Shown: positions 8,107 to 17,758, counted from the stretch's first letter. The stretch is 64,000 bases of DNA from Rhizobium bangladeshense (GCF_001662075.1 NZ_LYPL01000012.1:62001-126000), one strand, 5' to 3'. Numbers and translations are program-made. The notes: a model not told the origin generated them from the letters alone.

Positions 8107-9207
8107 ATGCCTTTGATCACGAGGAATGCTTTGTTGAGAAACCCATCCAGAATACTAGCCGCTGCGCTTGTCGCGGCAGCTCTTGTCTCCCCCGTGCGTT
8201 CTGCCATGGCAGAACAGGCCGCTGCAACGGCTCTCACCGTCTCTCTGACGGCGCCGATGCAACGGGACTGGCCGGAGACCGTTCCCGCGAGCGGATGGCT
8301 GAAGCCGTGGCAGGAAGCGGTCATCGCCTCCGAAACCAGCGGCCTACGGATAACCGATGTCCTGGTCGACGTCGGGTCCGTGGTCACGAAGGGACAGACG
8401 CTCGTCCGGCTTTCCCAGGAGAGCGTGCTCGCCGATCTTCGCAAGCAGGAGGCGGCCGTCGAGAACGCTAGGGCAAGTCTTTCGAAGGCCAAGGCCAATG
8501 CCGATCGGGCGCGGCAGTTGCGTCCTTCCGGCGCGCTTTCCGACGAGAAGATCGTCGAATACCTGGCCGGCGAGCGGACGGCGACGGCAAGCCTTGCATC
8601 CGAAGAGGCCGCACTCGACAGCGAAAGGATCAAGCTTGCGCAAACCACGATCACGGCCGTCGACGACGGTCTCATAACCTCCCGTTCCGCCGATCTCGGC
8701 GCCGTCGTCTCAGCCGGCACGGAGCTGTTCCGCATGGTCCGCCAGCAGCGTATCGAATGGCAGGCCGAGATTTCCGCGCGCTATCTCCCGCGCATTTCCG
8801 AAGGCTTGAGCGTCAAGATCAACGGGCCGGACGGCCAGGTCATCGACGGCAAGGTAAGGCTTGTCGGGCCTTCGGTCAGCACCGACACCAGCCGGGCGAT
8901 CGTCTATGTCGCACTTCCCAGGGACGTCAGTCCGCGTACCGGCCTCTATGTCACCGGCAACATCGAATTGCAGACCTCTCCGGCGCTGACCGTACCCGAG
9001 ACGGCGATCGTGTTCCGGGACGGGATCAGCTACCTCTTCACTTCAGGCGAGGATCAGCGGGTGCAAAGGGTCAGGGTGGAAACGGGCCGCCGCAACAATG
9101 GCGAGGTGGAAATCGTCTCCGGCATCGACCGCTCGTCGAAAGTGGTGACCTCGGGCGGCGCCTTCCTGTCGGACAATGACCTCGTGAAGATTGCGGAGAA
9201 AAACTGA
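8107..9207 (+). CDS. RND efflux periplasmic adaptor (membrane fusion protein)
   Basis: The 366-residue protein is the HlyD/MexA-type adaptor that links the inner membrane RND pump to the outer membrane duct. The chosen ATG at 8107 has an AAAGG six bases upstream and gives a normal signal peptide with a hydrophobic core (ILAAALVAAALVSPV) ending at AMA; an in-frame upstream ATG would place about 28 odd residues before it. The mature protein shows the lipoyl/hairpin layout: a beta strand ending in VLVDVGSVVTKGQTLVRLS, a coiled-coil hairpin (about 115-175), then beta-barrel and membrane-proximal domains. Its stop overlaps the permease start by one base. Confidence 0.92.
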   Translation: MPLITRNALLRNPSRILAAALVAAALVSPVRSAMAEQAAATALTVSLTAPMQRDWPETVPASGWLKPWQEAVIASETSGLRITDVLVDVGSVVTKGQTLVRLSQESVLADLRKQEAAVENARASLSKAKANADRARQLRPSGALSDEKIVEYLAGERTATASLASEEAALDSERIKLAQTTITAVDDGLITSRSADLGAVVSAGTELFRMVRQQRIEWQAEISARYLPRISEGLSVKINGPDGQVIDGKVRLVGPSVSTDTSRAIVYVALPRDVSPRTGLYVTGNIELQTSPALTVPETAIVFRDGISYLFTSGEDQRVQRVRVETGRRNNGEVEIVSGIDRSSKVVTSGGAFLSDNDLVKIAEKN

Positions 9208-12200
9208 TGAACTTCTCATCCTGGTCGATCCGCAATCCCGTACCGTCGATATTGCTGTTTGTGATGCTGACCGTCGGCGGACTGTTGGCCTTCAAGCAGC
9301 TGCCGATCCAGAACTTCCCCGATATGGACCTTCCCACGATCAACGTCACCGCCACGCTCGAAGGCGCCGCACCGACGCAGCTCGAAACCGAGGTCGCCCG
9401 CAAGATCGAGGATGGCCTTGCCGCCCTCAGCTATCTCGACCATATCACCACGACGATCACGGACGGCACCGTCTCGATCAAGGTGTCCTTCAAGCTGGAA
9501 AAAGACAGCGAAACGGCCCTGAATGAAGTCCGCAATGCCGTCGACAGCGTCAAGGGCGATCTTCCGGCGCAGATGGAAACACCCAGCGTCAGCAAGGTCA
9601 CGGTGCAGAGCTCCCCTTTGGTCACCTATGCCGTCCGCTCGACCGCTCTCAACGAGACCGAACTTTCCTGGTTCGTCGACAATGATCTGACCAAGGCGCT
9701 GCTGTCGGTATCCGGCGTCGGGCAAGTCAACCGAATCGGCGGCATCGATCGCGAGGTTCATGTGGATCTCGATCCCGCGACGATGGCGTCGCTGGGCGTC
9801 ACCGCGGCCACCGTATCGTCGCAGCTGAAGGCGGTGCAGACGGATACGTCGGGCGGCCTCGGCGAAATCGGTGGCACCCGCCAGACCTTGCGCACGCTCG
9901 GCGCCCTGCCGTCGGTCGAGGCACTGAAAGGGCTGAAAATCCCGCTGGCGAACGGCCAGCAGATTCGCCTCGATGACGTGGCATCCGTCACCGACAGCTT
10001 CGCCGAGCGCTCCTCGATGGCCTATCTCGACGGCAAGCCGGTGATCGCGGTCGAGATCAAGCGCTCGAACGGATTTTCCGACAGCGGTGTTGCCGCCGAC
10101 GTCGACAAGGCGATCAAACAGTTCGCCGCCAAGCATTCCAACGTTGAGATCGACGAGGCTTACAGCACGATCGGCCCAATCATCGGCAATTACGACGGTT
10201 CGATGCACATGCTCTACGAAGGCGCGATCCTGGCGATCATCGTCGTCTGGCTTTTCCTGCGGGACTGGCGGGCGACGATCCTGTCGGCCGTGGCGCTGCC
10301 CTTGTCTGTCATACCGACCTTCCTTGTCATGTATTTCGCCGGCTTCAGCCTGAATATCGTCACGCTGCTTGCCCTGTCGCTGGTGGTCGGCATCCTTGTC
10401 GACGATGCAATCGTCGAGATCGAGAATATTGCCCGCCACCTGCAGATGGGCAAACGGCCGATCGATGCCGCCCTGGAAGCGGCCAACGAGATCGGGCTTG
10501 CCGTTATCGCAACCACCTTTACGCTGGTCTCGGTCTTTCTGCCGACGGCCTTCATGAGCGGCATACCGGGCCTTATATTCCGCCAGTTCGGCATCACCGC
10601 CGCCGTTGCGGTGCTCGCCTCGCTCGTCGTCGCGCGCCTGCTGACGCCGTTGATGGCCGCCTATTTCATGAAGGCCCATCCGACCGAGGAGAAGGATGGC
10701 CGGATCATGCGTGCTTATATATCAATCGTGAAGGCCGCCATGAACCGCCGGAAGACGACCGTTGCCGTCACCGCCGTCGTCGTGGCGCTCTCGCTTGCGA
10801 CCATCCCCTTGCTGAAATCGGGCTTCCTGCCCGCGTCCGACGACGCGCGAACCCAGATCACACTGACCATGCAGCCGGGCGCCACCATCGAGCAGACGGA
10901 TGCAACGGCAAGGCGGGCCGCGGATATTGTCGGCAAGCTTCCTGACGTCACGCATGTCTTTTCCGCCGTCGGTTCAACCTCCTCGGGCGGCGGCGCCGAT
11001 GCCAGCACCACGAGCGATGTCGGATCGGCGACGCTCGTTGCCGTGCTGCCGCCCATCGACGAGCGCGACCGCAAGCAATCGGAAATCGAAAACGACATCC
11101 GACAGGCACTTTCCGTCCTCCCCGGCGTGCGTGTGGAGGTCGGCGGCGGCGGCAATGGCACGAAGCTCGAGATCACGCTCGCAAGCGACGATGCGAACGT
11201 CCTCGACAGCGCCAGCACGGCACTCGAGGAACAGCTCCGCTCGCTGCAGGGCATCGGCGCCGTGACGTCGACCGCGGCCCGGCAGGCGCCCGAGATCCAG
11301 ATCACACCCGACTTTGCGCGCAGCGCCGCACTCGGGGTCACGTCGAGCGCTATCGCCGAGGCTGCGCGCGTGGCGACGAACGGGGAATATTCCTCCGATC
11401 TGCCGAAGCTCAACCTGTCTCAGCGGCAAATCCCCATCGTCGTCCGCTTCTCGCCCGAGACGCGCACCAATCTGGATGACATCAAGAACATGCGGGTGGT
11501 GGGGACGAACGGCAACGTCGATCTCGGATCGATTGCCGATGTGAAGATCGGCGGCAGTCCCTCTGAGATCGACCGCATCGATCGGATGCGCAATGTCACC
11601 CTTTCCGTCGAACTCAACGGCCGCATTCTCGGCGACGTCAACCGTGAGGCGCAGGCGCTGCCTGCCCTCCAGCATTTGCCGTCGGGCGTCACCCTGGTCG
11701 AACAGGGCGAACTTCAGCGCAGTTCGGAATTGTTCCAGAGCTTTGCGCTGGCAATGGCAATCGGCGTGTTCTGCATCTATGCGGTCCTCGTCCTGCTCTT
11801 CCACGATTTCCTGCAGCCCGTCACCCTGCTGATGGCTCTGCCGCTCTCGCTCGGCGGCGCGCTGCTGCCGCTGGTGCTGACCGGAACGAGCTTCTCCATG
11901 CCTGCGGTCATCGGCCTGCTCATGCTGATGGGCGTGGTGACGAAGAACTCCATCCTGCTCATCGAATATGCGATCATGTCGCGCCAACGGGGCATGACCA
12001 GATTCGACGCCTTGGTGGATGCCTGCCACAAGCGCGCACGGCCGATCGTCATGACCACCATCGCCATGGCCTCGGGCATGCTGCCGGCCGCACTCAGCCT
12101 GATGGGCGGTGATTCCAGCTTCCGCCAGCCGATGGCGATCGTCGTGATCGGCGGTGTGGTGATGTCGACGCTGCTCAGCCTGATCGTCATCCCCGTCATC

Positions 12201-12359
12201 TTCACCTTCGTCGACGACTTCGAACAGATCCTCAAACGGGTCTTGCGCCGGCTCGGACTGGCCCAGGATATCGCCGGGGATAGGCCGCAGGCGTCCAACG
12301 ATCACGCAGCGATCGCCTTCCAGCCCGAGCAGGCAAGAAGAGGGCAAGGTCAGAGATGA
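9207..12359 (+). CDS. RND-family efflux transporter permease (AcrB/MdtB/MexF type)
   Basis: At 1050 residues this is a full-length HAE1-type proton-driven efflux pump in the inner membrane. It has the N-terminal helix WSIRNPVPSILLFVMLTVGGLLAF, two large periplasmic loops and twelve predicted membrane segments. The proton-relay acidic pair lies in VGILVDDAIVEIENI near residue 400, and the motif ALPLSLGGALLPLVLTG is in the second half. The C-terminal tail after the last helix is about 45 residues and hydrophilic. It is translationally coupled to the adaptor. Substrates cannot be read from sequence; NodT-linked RND pumps in rhizobia often export flavonoids or antimicrobials. Confidence 0.95.
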   Translation: MNFSSWSIRNPVPSILLFVMLTVGGLLAFKQLPIQNFPDMDLPTINVTATLEGAAPTQLETEVARKIEDGLAALSYLDHITTTITDGTVSIKVSFKLEKDSETALNEVRNAVDSVKGDLPAQMETPSVSKVTVQSSPLVTYAVRSTALNETELSWFVDNDLTKALLSVSGVGQVNRIGGIDREVHVDLDPATMASLGVTAATVSSQLKAVQTDTSGGLGEIGGTRQTLRTLGALPSVEALKGLKIPLANGQQIRLDDVASVTDSFAERSSMAYLDGKPVIAVEIKRSNGFSDSGVAADVDKAIKQFAAKHSNVEIDEAYSTIGPIIGNYDGSMHMLYEGAILAIIVVWLFLRDWRATILSAVALPLSVIPTFLVMYFAGFSLNIVTLLALSLVVGILVDDAIVEIENIARHLQMGKRPIDAALEAANEIGLAVIATTFTLVSVFLPTAFMSGIPGLIFRQFGITAAVAVLASLVVARLLTPLMAAYFMKAHPTEEKDGRIMRAYISIVKAAMNRRKTTVAVTAVVVALSLATIPLLKSGFLPASDDARTQITLTMQPGATIEQTDATARRAADIVGKLPDVTHVFSAVGSTSSGGGADASTTSDVGSATLVAVLPPIDERDRKQSEIENDIRQALSVLPGVRVEVGGGGNGTKLEITLASDDANVLDSASTALEEQLRSLQGIGAVTSTAARQAPEIQITPDFARSAALGVTSSAIAEAARVATNGEYSSDLPKLNLSQRQIPIVVRFSPETRTNLDDIKNMRVVGTNGNVDLGSIADVKIGGSPSEIDRIDRMRNVTLSVELNGRILGDVNREAQALPALQHLPSGVTLVEQGELQRSSELFQSFALAMAIGVFCIYAVLVLLFHDFLQPVTLLMALPLSLGGALLPLVLTGTSFSMPAVIGLLMLMGVVTKNSILLIEYAIMSRQRGMTRFDALVDACHKRARPIVMTTIAMASGMLPAALSLMGGDSSFRQPMAIVVIGGVVMSTLLSLIVIPVIFTFVDDFEQILKRVLRRLGLAQDIAGDRPQASNDHAAIAFQPEQARRGQGQR

Positions 12360-12452
12360 TGTCCGCTGCCCGACAAGGCAACAGCCAGTGACGGCAACCT
12401 CTTCGGTCGCGTTCTCTCCCCCACGGGAACAAGACCGCGGGACGTACTCCCC

Positions 12453-12477
12453 CGCAGGCGGCCTCAAGCCGCCTGCG
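12453..12477 (+). terminator. Strong hairpin after the RND operon
   Basis: A perfect 10-bp stem (CGCAGGCGGC / GCCGCCTGCG) closes a 5-base loop, 94 bases after the RND permease stop. No T-run follows, so an intrinsic terminator is not certain. It lies directly before a strong ribosome binding site and a short open frame (12508-12567), so a leader-type role is also possible. The 265 bases between 12359 and 12625 hold nothing else I can assign. Confidence 0.45.
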
Positions 12478-12507
12478 CGTCCTGCATCCCAATCAGGAGG
12501 TACAGAA

Positions 12508-12567
12508 ATGGTTCGGAAAGAGCGTGATGCCCTGTCGGGAGACATATCAATTGGTGGAACGGGGTGA
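12508..12567 (+). CDS. Possible 19-residue small protein with a strong ribosome binding site
   Basis: An ATG is preceded by a perfect AGGAGG with a 7-base spacer (12495-12500), followed by 19 codons (MVRKERDALSGDISIGGTG) and TGA. The peptide is hydrophilic at the N-terminus and glycine-rich at the end. I do not recognise it. A start signal this good is uncommon by chance, but the frame is very short and there is no comparative evidence. It could be a small protein, a leader peptide or the 5' remnant of a lost gene. Confidence 0.35.
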   Translation: MVRKERDALSGDISIGGTG

Positions 12568-12624
12568 TCCGATCTCCCAGTTCAACAGAGCAGCGCTGCT
12601 GCCTATGCTGAATGTTGCCAAGTC

Positions 12625-14046
12625 TCACGACAATGGCCTCATCGACCCGAAATCTGGTAAAGCGCCGCTCGCGTAGCCGACGGCCCCGAGCGAAGCGATG
12701 GCGATCCGGCCGTCGCGGATCGACAGCAGCGGCCCGTCCCGCCCCTGCTCGTAGAGATCGGAATGGGCAGCGGCAAAACGCACCTTCTCCGCCTGCGGCG
12801 CGCCCCGCATGCCGGCCACATAATGATGGCCATTGCGCTCGACATGGGAGAGGCCGAGCAGCGAAACCAGCGCCAGATCCTGCTGCACGGCAAGCCCGGC
12901 CTGGCAGGTCAGATCCTCGCCGGAGAGAAACAGCCCCGGCACCCCTCCGGTTCTGATGCGGATCGCTTTCAGCAGCGAGCGGTAAATGCCCTTGCAGGTC
13001 TTCGAGGAGACGCCGGTATAACCAAGTGTCCGGGCACGCGCGAAGGCGCCGTCGCCATCGTCGCTCTCATCGATCAGGAAGGGCAATCGCGCCGCCAGAT
13101 CCCCGAGCGGCGTTTCCATGGTGATCTCGCGCGAGAACGGCTGCTCGACGAAGGCAATGGCCGCGCGCAACCTGGCCAGCCGGGGCACGGTCTCGATCCG
13201 CGCCAGCAATGCGAGTAGCTGTTCGGCGGCGCCGAATTGTTCGTTGCCGTCGACCGTCACGCGGTAATCGGGCAAGCGGTCCAAGACGGCGGCGATGCGC
13301 GCCAGCCGGTCGATATCGGCATCGACCGCGCCCGAAAGCTTGATCTTGAACCAGCGATTGCCATAACGGGCAATCACTGCCTGGAGACTCTCCGGCAGGC
13401 CATCGCCGACAGGATCGACGATCTCGTCTTCGGTAATGGGGTCGAGCAGTCCGATCGTATGCCGGGCCGAGATCGAGCTGGCAGGGCGAAGGCCGGCGAG
13501 CATCGTCGAGGCGGCATCCGCGTCGATATCGCCGGGCAGCATCGGGCCGCCGATGCCGACGAGATTGCGACGCACTGCATCGAAGAAGGAAATGCCGGCG
13601 AGGCGGCAATAGGCGTCGAGCGCCGCGCGGGCGATCAGCGAAGGACCGAAACCGTTGGCCAGTGGATTTCCAGGCAGGCGGCGGTCGGTTTCCATCTCGT
13701 TCAGGCGGGCAGCGGCAAACAATGTCGCCGGTGTGGACGGTTCGAGCGATGCGGCAGCAGCGGTACGGATCGAGCCGCGCAACTGATCGACATTCTGCGC
13801 CGGCGTCAGCGCCGGGTTTTTGTCGAACCATTTCGGCACCATCATTTCGGCGGCGGCGCCGACGGCGGTTTTCCCTTCCTCATCCTCGACACGCACCCTG
13901 AGAAAGGCCTGCGGCGCCTTTTCCAGGGTTGCCGCGCCGAAGCGGAACGGCAGGCGCAGCCTGATATCGCGCTCGAAGGCATCGATCTCGACAATTCTGA
14001 TGCGCGGCGCCGTCACGGAACCTCCGATGCTTCGGTCCACGGTCAT
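12625..14046 (-). CDS. Enolase-superfamily enzyme, mandelate racemase/muconate lactonizing-like
   Basis: The 473-residue protein is a divergent member of the enolase superfamily, Mg-dependent enzymes that abstract the alpha proton of a carboxylate; many bacterial members are acid-sugar dehydratases. The general-base motif KIK is at 234-236, the metal ligands appear as D266 (VDGNEQ), E301 (FVEQP) and D326 (LIDES), and the second-side lysines are in SSKTCKG (349-352). At about 470 residues it is longer than the usual 370-400. Its start overlaps the dehydrogenase stop as ATGA and it ends the ten-gene sugar operon. A role in dehydrating the acid of a released sugar is inferred; the substrate is unknown. 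Confidence 0.8.
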   Translation of the reverse strand: MTVDRSIGGSVTAPRIRIVEIDAFERDIRLRLPFRFGAATLEKAPQAFLRVRVEDEEGKTAVGAAAEMMVPKWFDKNPALTPAQNVDQLRGSIRTAAAASLEPSTPATLFAAARLNEMETDRRLPGNPLANGFGPSLIARAALDAYCRLAGISFFDAVRRNLVGIGGPMLPGDIDADAASTMLAGLRPASSISARHTIGLLDPITEDEIVDPVGDGLPESLQAVIARYGNRWFKIKLSGAVDADIDRLARIAAVLDRLPDYRVTVDGNEQFGAAEQLLALLARIETVPRLARLRAAIAFVEQPFSREITMETPLGDLAARLPFLIDESDDGDGAFARARTLGYTGVSSKTCKGIYRSLLKAIRIRTGGVPGLFLSGEDLTCQAGLAVQQDLALVSLLGLSHVERNGHHYVAGMRGAPQAEKVRFAAAHSDLYEQGRDGPLLSIRDGRIAIASLGAVGYASGALPDFGSMRPLS

Positions 14047-15059
14047 GCCATCCGGTCCAGCATGGCGCGCGACACTTCGTGATGGAGCGGTTCTCCGCGC
14101 AGAAACCGGCCGATCTCGTCGACCATGGCCTGCCCTTGGGCGAAATGTGCCTCTTCGGTGTGGCCGGCGGCATGCGGCGAAATAGTAACATTGGCGAGCG
14201 CAGGGTCGCGGAACGGACTGTCCTGAGGCAACGGCTCTTGATCGAAGACATCGAGAGCCGCCTCAATGCGGCCGGACCTGATCTCGGCGAGCAATGCCGC
14301 TTCGTCGACCAACTCGGCCCGCGCCGTGTTGATGAACAGCGCGCCGGGGCGCAGCAGCGCCAGCTCGCGGGCGCCGATCATTCCACGTGTTTCGGGCAGG
14401 ACGGGCGCATGCAGGGAAATCACATCGCTCTCGGCAAGCGCCTCGTCGGGGCCGGCTTTGGCGACGCCGAGTGCGGCGGCCTCGCCGTCGTCGAGATAGG
14501 GATCGACGACCAGCACGCGGCAGCCGAAGGGAACGAGCAGACGCATGACCGCCCGGCCGACATATCCGGCCCCGACGATGCCGACCGTTCTGGCGCCGAG
14601 CAATTTTTGCGGCACGGCGGCCCGGACGTCGAGCCATTCGCCGCCTCTGCGCAATCGATGATGCAGCCGGTGGATGCCGCGCATGGCGAGAAGCGCTTCG
14701 GCGACGACGAATTCGGCAACCGAGGCGGCAATTTTCGAGGCGGCATGGCTGACGCGCAGGCCGTCGTCGAACAGACGGGCGGGAACGAGCGTACGGATGC
14801 TGCCTGCGGAATGGGCGACGAGTGCAAGTTGCGGATGGCGCTGGCGCGCGGCCGGATCGAAGGGTGGCGTGCCCCATCCGGTGAGGCAAGCCGTTGCGCC
14901 CTGCAGCAGCCGGCCGACATCGCCAGCATCGATCGCAGCGCCGGTCGGCCAGCGCACCTCGCCGAGGCCGTTCAGCTGGGCGGTCGCCGCATCGTCCAGC
15001 ATCATGCGGCGGGTCTTTTCGGTCAGCAGGACGGCGATGATGGGAGCCTGTTTGCTCAT
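14043..15059 (-). CDS. D-2-hydroxyacid dehydrogenase (NAD(P)-dependent)
   Basis: This 338-residue cytoplasmic oxidoreductase belongs to the D-isomer-specific 2-hydroxyacid dehydrogenase family. The cofactor loop GIVGAGYVGRAVM lies near residues 160-172. The catalytic residues are visible as Arg in INTARAELVDE, the following acidic residue in LDVFDQEPLP, and His in ISPHAAGHTEEAH. It lies in the sugar operon, 3 bases after the isomerase gene and overlapping the enolase-like gene. It could reduce a 2-keto acid or act on a sugar acid made in the pathway; this is inference from position. Confidence 0.88.
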   Translation of the reverse strand: MSKQAPIIAVLLTEKTRRMMLDDAATAQLNGLGEVRWPTGAAIDAGDVGRLLQGATACLTGWGTPPFDPAARQRHPQLALVAHSAGSIRTLVPARLFDDGLRVSHAASKIAASVAEFVVAEALLAMRGIHRLHHRLRRGGEWLDVRAAVPQKLLGARTVGIVGAGYVGRAVMRLLVPFGCRVLVVDPYLDDGEAAALGVAKAGPDEALAESDVISLHAPVLPETRGMIGARELALLRPGALFINTARAELVDEAALLAEIRSGRIEAALDVFDQEPLPQDSPFRDPALANVTISPHAAGHTEEAHFAQGQAMVDEIGRFLRGEPLHHEVSRAMLDRMA

Positions 15060-15062
15060 GGT

Positions 15063-15881
15063 TTACTCTTTCGCTGCGGCGACGAGGCGCCTGAGATGGG
15101 CAAGATCGGCGCGGGCCTTATCGAGCGCCTGGTCCCGAGGGAGCCGATATTGCGAATGCATCGAGAGCAGGCCGGCAAATCCGGTGGCAATGAGATGCGG
15201 GACGATGTGGTTCCACGGCACCATGCCTTCGTCGAGCCCATACCAGTCCGAATGCCATGTGCGCTGGCCCTGCGCCCCATAGACGCCGGGAAACCAGCCG
15301 CAATTCTTGACACCCATGCAGCAGAACCAGGGATCGAGAAGGTCCAGCGTCAGACGCCAGTCCTCGCTGCCCTCGCGAATAAGCTGATTGCCCGGGTCGG
15401 GATAGGCGCCGATCCGGATCGGATCGCGCCCGGCCAGCAGTTGCGCCGCCAGCGCGCCGGAGGCGTGCAGGGTCCCGCCGTGAAGCTGGATGGTAAGCTT
15501 GATGCCGAATTTTGCAGCCAGGCGTTCGAAGCCATCGAGGTCGCGTCTCGCTTCGTCGAGCTGCGCCTGCCAGCGCCGCAACGGATCATACCGCCAGAAG
15601 CCGAGCCGAACCTGCCCGATGCCGGCCTCGCCGCAATGATGGAGCAGCCGGGACGCGGCATCGTCCGGCTGCGTCGCGTCGATGGTCGCCATCGGGATGC
15701 GCAGGCCGGCCGCAGCAAAAAGCTTGACCGCCTTGGCGATTTCCTCCGGCCGGTCAGGCGAGGCGGCGTGACCATCACGGATGAGAAGATCGGCACAGTC
15801 AAAGCCCAGCCCCGCCGTGATCTCCGCCGCCGTCTCCAGCGGCAGGCCTTGCAGGGTCTTGGTGAAATAGGCGATATCCAT
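15063..15881 (-). CDS. Sugar phosphate isomerase/epimerase-like TIM-barrel protein
   Basis: The 272-residue protein fits the xylose-isomerase-like TIM barrel family (AP endonuclease 2 superfamily), which contains sugar isomerases, epimerases and dehydratases. Typical features are the start MDIAYFTKTLQGLPLETAAE, metal-binding acidic and histidine residues in TIQLHGGTLH and IGAYPDPGNQL, and the late HIVPHLIATGF strand. I chose the ATG at 15881, which has AAGGA just upstream; a GTG at 15896 overlapping the preceding stop is the alternative. It is part of the oligosaccharide operon and should act on the imported and hydrolysed sugar. The reaction is not identifiable from sequence. Confidence 0.8.
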   Translation of the reverse strand: MDIAYFTKTLQGLPLETAAEITAGLGFDCADLLIRDGHAASPDRPEEIAKAVKLFAAAGLRIPMATIDATQPDDAASRLLHHCGEAGIGQVRLGFWRYDPLRRWQAQLDEARRDLDGFERLAAKFGIKLTIQLHGGTLHASGALAAQLLAGRDPIRIGAYPDPGNQLIREGSEDWRLTLDLLDPWFCCMGVKNCGWFPGVYGAQGQRTWHSDWYGLDEGMVPWNHIVPHLIATGFAGLLSMHSQYRLPRDQALDKARADLAHLRRLVAAAKE

Positions 15882-15892
15882 GATTTCCTTGC

Positions 15893-17758
15893 TCACCGAC
15901 GGGAAATGCAGAGCTCGCTGTGGCGGCCGAATGCATCCCGGGCGCGCACCGCGTATTGCGCACCCGCCAGCGAGGACATGTGCAGGAATGCCGTCGAGAT
16001 CAGCGGCGCGGGGCTGACCTTTTCAAAGGTCTCGCCATCCTTGCTGACGAGGACATCGTAGAAGATGGCGGGGCTGCTATCGCCGGCCGCCCAGAACAGC
16101 ATGCGCTCCTCCCGGCCGCCAAGACCACGGTAGCGTTCGACGGTAAGGCCGGTGGGTGCGGCCGGCCGCGCGCCGGTGTCGGGGACGACGAGCACCTGCG
16201 TCAGCGACGGCAAGGGTACATCAAGATCGACGCTGATCCGCCCCTCGTCGCATTCGACGACACTGATCGGGTGCAGCAAAGCCGGTTCCTGGGCGCGGCG
16301 CAGTGCGGCAAACTGCGCTCCATCAGGTTCGGGCGGCGCGCCGACCGGCTCGAAGGGTCCGCGCGGATTGCTTTCGTCCCGTTGGGCCTCCCAGACTTCC
16401 ATCGGATTGGTGAATTCCTCGTCGATGCGCAGCAGGCACAGCGCGTGTCGGCCTAGAGCAAGCCCGCCGACCTCCAGGCGCACGGCAGTCCGGCCCGAAC
16501 GGTTGATGGCATCGACGCTATGAATAAGGCTGATCGAGACGCCGCCGCCCGGCAGCTGCGTCGGCAGGATCGCCAATCCATCCTGGTCGGGGGTCAGCGG
16601 CGGCTCGGCCGTCACCTTGCAGACGGTGTCGCCGAGCGTCGCCAGCAACTCCATCGACGTGAGACCGGGCTTTTTGATGATGTCGAAGGGTGGCGCCGTG
16701 TCGATGTCGGTCACCAGCCGATCCAGATCGGTCTTATGCTCCCATTGCGCCTTGGTGAAATTGCGCGAACCGAAATAGGCAAAGATCGTGCGCTGGCTCC
16801 AGCCGCCGATAAAAGCGTGGTCATTGCTGAGGAAGGTGAAATTCGCCGCTTTCGGGGCGATGATGCGCCGGTCATGCTGTTCGATGATGCGGGCAATGAT
16901 GCCGGCATAATAGGCCTTGCCGTGCCAGCTGTGATGATCGCTCCAGCCGAGCTGCGGGTCGCATTCGTCATTGACGATCGGCAGGCCGGCAAGGCGCGGA
17001 TGGTGCTCCTTGAGATAATCGACGACGAGCAGCGTGCGGTCGACAATGGCATGGGTTTTCGGGGTCAGGTCGTCCTTGCTGCCGTTGACGCCCTTCTCGT
17101 GGATCGAGATGTAATCGAGGCGCGGCGGGCCGCCGCCGGTCAGGCAGCTCGTGCCGCTGTCGCAATGGGCCATCAGGGCGCGAAAGATCGGCGAGAGCGT
17201 GCGGGCGGTGCCGGGGCCACCCATCGGCAGGCTGGGATCGACCGCATCGAGCCCAGCGACGCAGGCGTCGTAATAGTTGGTGTAGCCATTGATGCCATAG
17301 GTCCACCAGCCGGAATCGGCCTCGTTCGTTGTTTCGAAGTACCATGTGCGCAATTCGTCCATGCCGTAGCGTGCGCCGTAGCGATCCACCGTCGCCGTCA
17401 CCAGATCTCGCCAGCGCCTGACCTGATCCATGTCCTCATAGTCGGTGAAGAGGCCCGAGGGATTGCCCATCAGCTCGAAGAACGGCTTCAGGCGGTGTTC
17501 GATCATCACGTCGAGCGCCCGGTCGAGCAGCGACCATTCATAAGCCGCGCCGCCAGTCGAGCGCAGCAGATTGTAGAGATAATGGACGCGCAGATATCGG
17601 ATGCCTTCGTTCGGCAGGCCGCCGATATAGGCGAGCATCTGGCGCATCTCGGGTTCGAGCAGCAGCTCTGCAGGTGAAAAACCGGTGCCGCGCCAGAACC
17701 GGTTGAACGGGCGAACGGCCTGGCCGGCATCAACGTTTATTCGCGTACGTTCACGCAT
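15893..17758 (-). CDS. GH39-like glycoside hydrolase with a C-terminal fibronectin-III-like domain
   Basis: The 621-residue protein resembles GH39 enzymes such as beta-xylosidases. The barrel begins with FNRFWRGTGFSPAELLL; the probable acid/base glutamate is in YFETTNEADSGWW and the probable nucleophile in VNDECDPQLGW, at the positions expected for this clan. The last 100 residues (PTGLTVERYRG... to ...YAVRARDAFGRHS) look like a fibronectin type III fold. There is no signal peptide, so it acts on imported oligosaccharide. The ATG at 17758 has AGGAGA at a good distance; upstream in-frame residues are atypical. It lies between the IolB-like and isomerase genes. Linkage specificity is unknown. 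Confidence 0.8.
   Translation of the reverse strand: MRERTRINVDAGQAVRPFNRFWRGTGFSPAELLLEPEMRQMLAYIGGLPNEGIRYLRVHYLYNLLRSTGGAAYEWSLLDRALDVMIEHRLKPFFELMGNPSGLFTDYEDMDQVRRWRDLVTATVDRYGARYGMDELRTWYFETTNEADSGWWTYGINGYTNYYDACVAGLDAVDPSLPMGGPGTARTLSPIFRALMAHCDSGTSCLTGGGPPRLDYISIHEKGVNGSKDDLTPKTHAIVDRTLLVVDYLKEHHPRLAGLPIVNDECDPQLGWSDHHSWHGKAYYAGIIARIIEQHDRRIIAPKAANFTFLSNDHAFIGGWSQRTIFAYFGSRNFTKAQWEHKTDLDRLVTDIDTAPPFDIIKKPGLTSMELLATLGDTVCKVTAEPPLTPDQDGLAILPTQLPGGGVSISLIHSVDAINRSGRTAVRLEVGGLALGRHALCLLRIDEEFTNPMEVWEAQRDESNPRGPFEPVGAPPEPDGAQFAALRRAQEPALLHPISVVECDEGRISVDLDVPLPSLTQVLVVPDTGARPAAPTGLTVERYRGLGGREERMLFWAAGDSSPAIFYDVLVSKDGETFEKVSPAPLISTAFLHMSSLAGAQYAVRARDAFGRHSELCISRR

Noticed and set aside
10974..12545. 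A 523-codon open frame on the minus strand
   Set aside because: It is antisense to the RND permease and reads as a His/Gln/Asp/Arg-rich shadow product.
12527..12676. A second short plus-strand frame (49 codons from ATG 12527) overlapping the 19-codon frame
   Set aside because: It has no ribosome binding site and runs into the 3' end of the enolase-like gene; I saw no family resemblance.
14079..16061. A 660-codon open frame on the plus strand
   Set aside because: It runs antisense to the dehydrogenase, isomerase and GH39-like genes, has no family motifs and a low-complexity Arg/Gly/Asp-rich product typical of antisense frames in GC-rich DNA.
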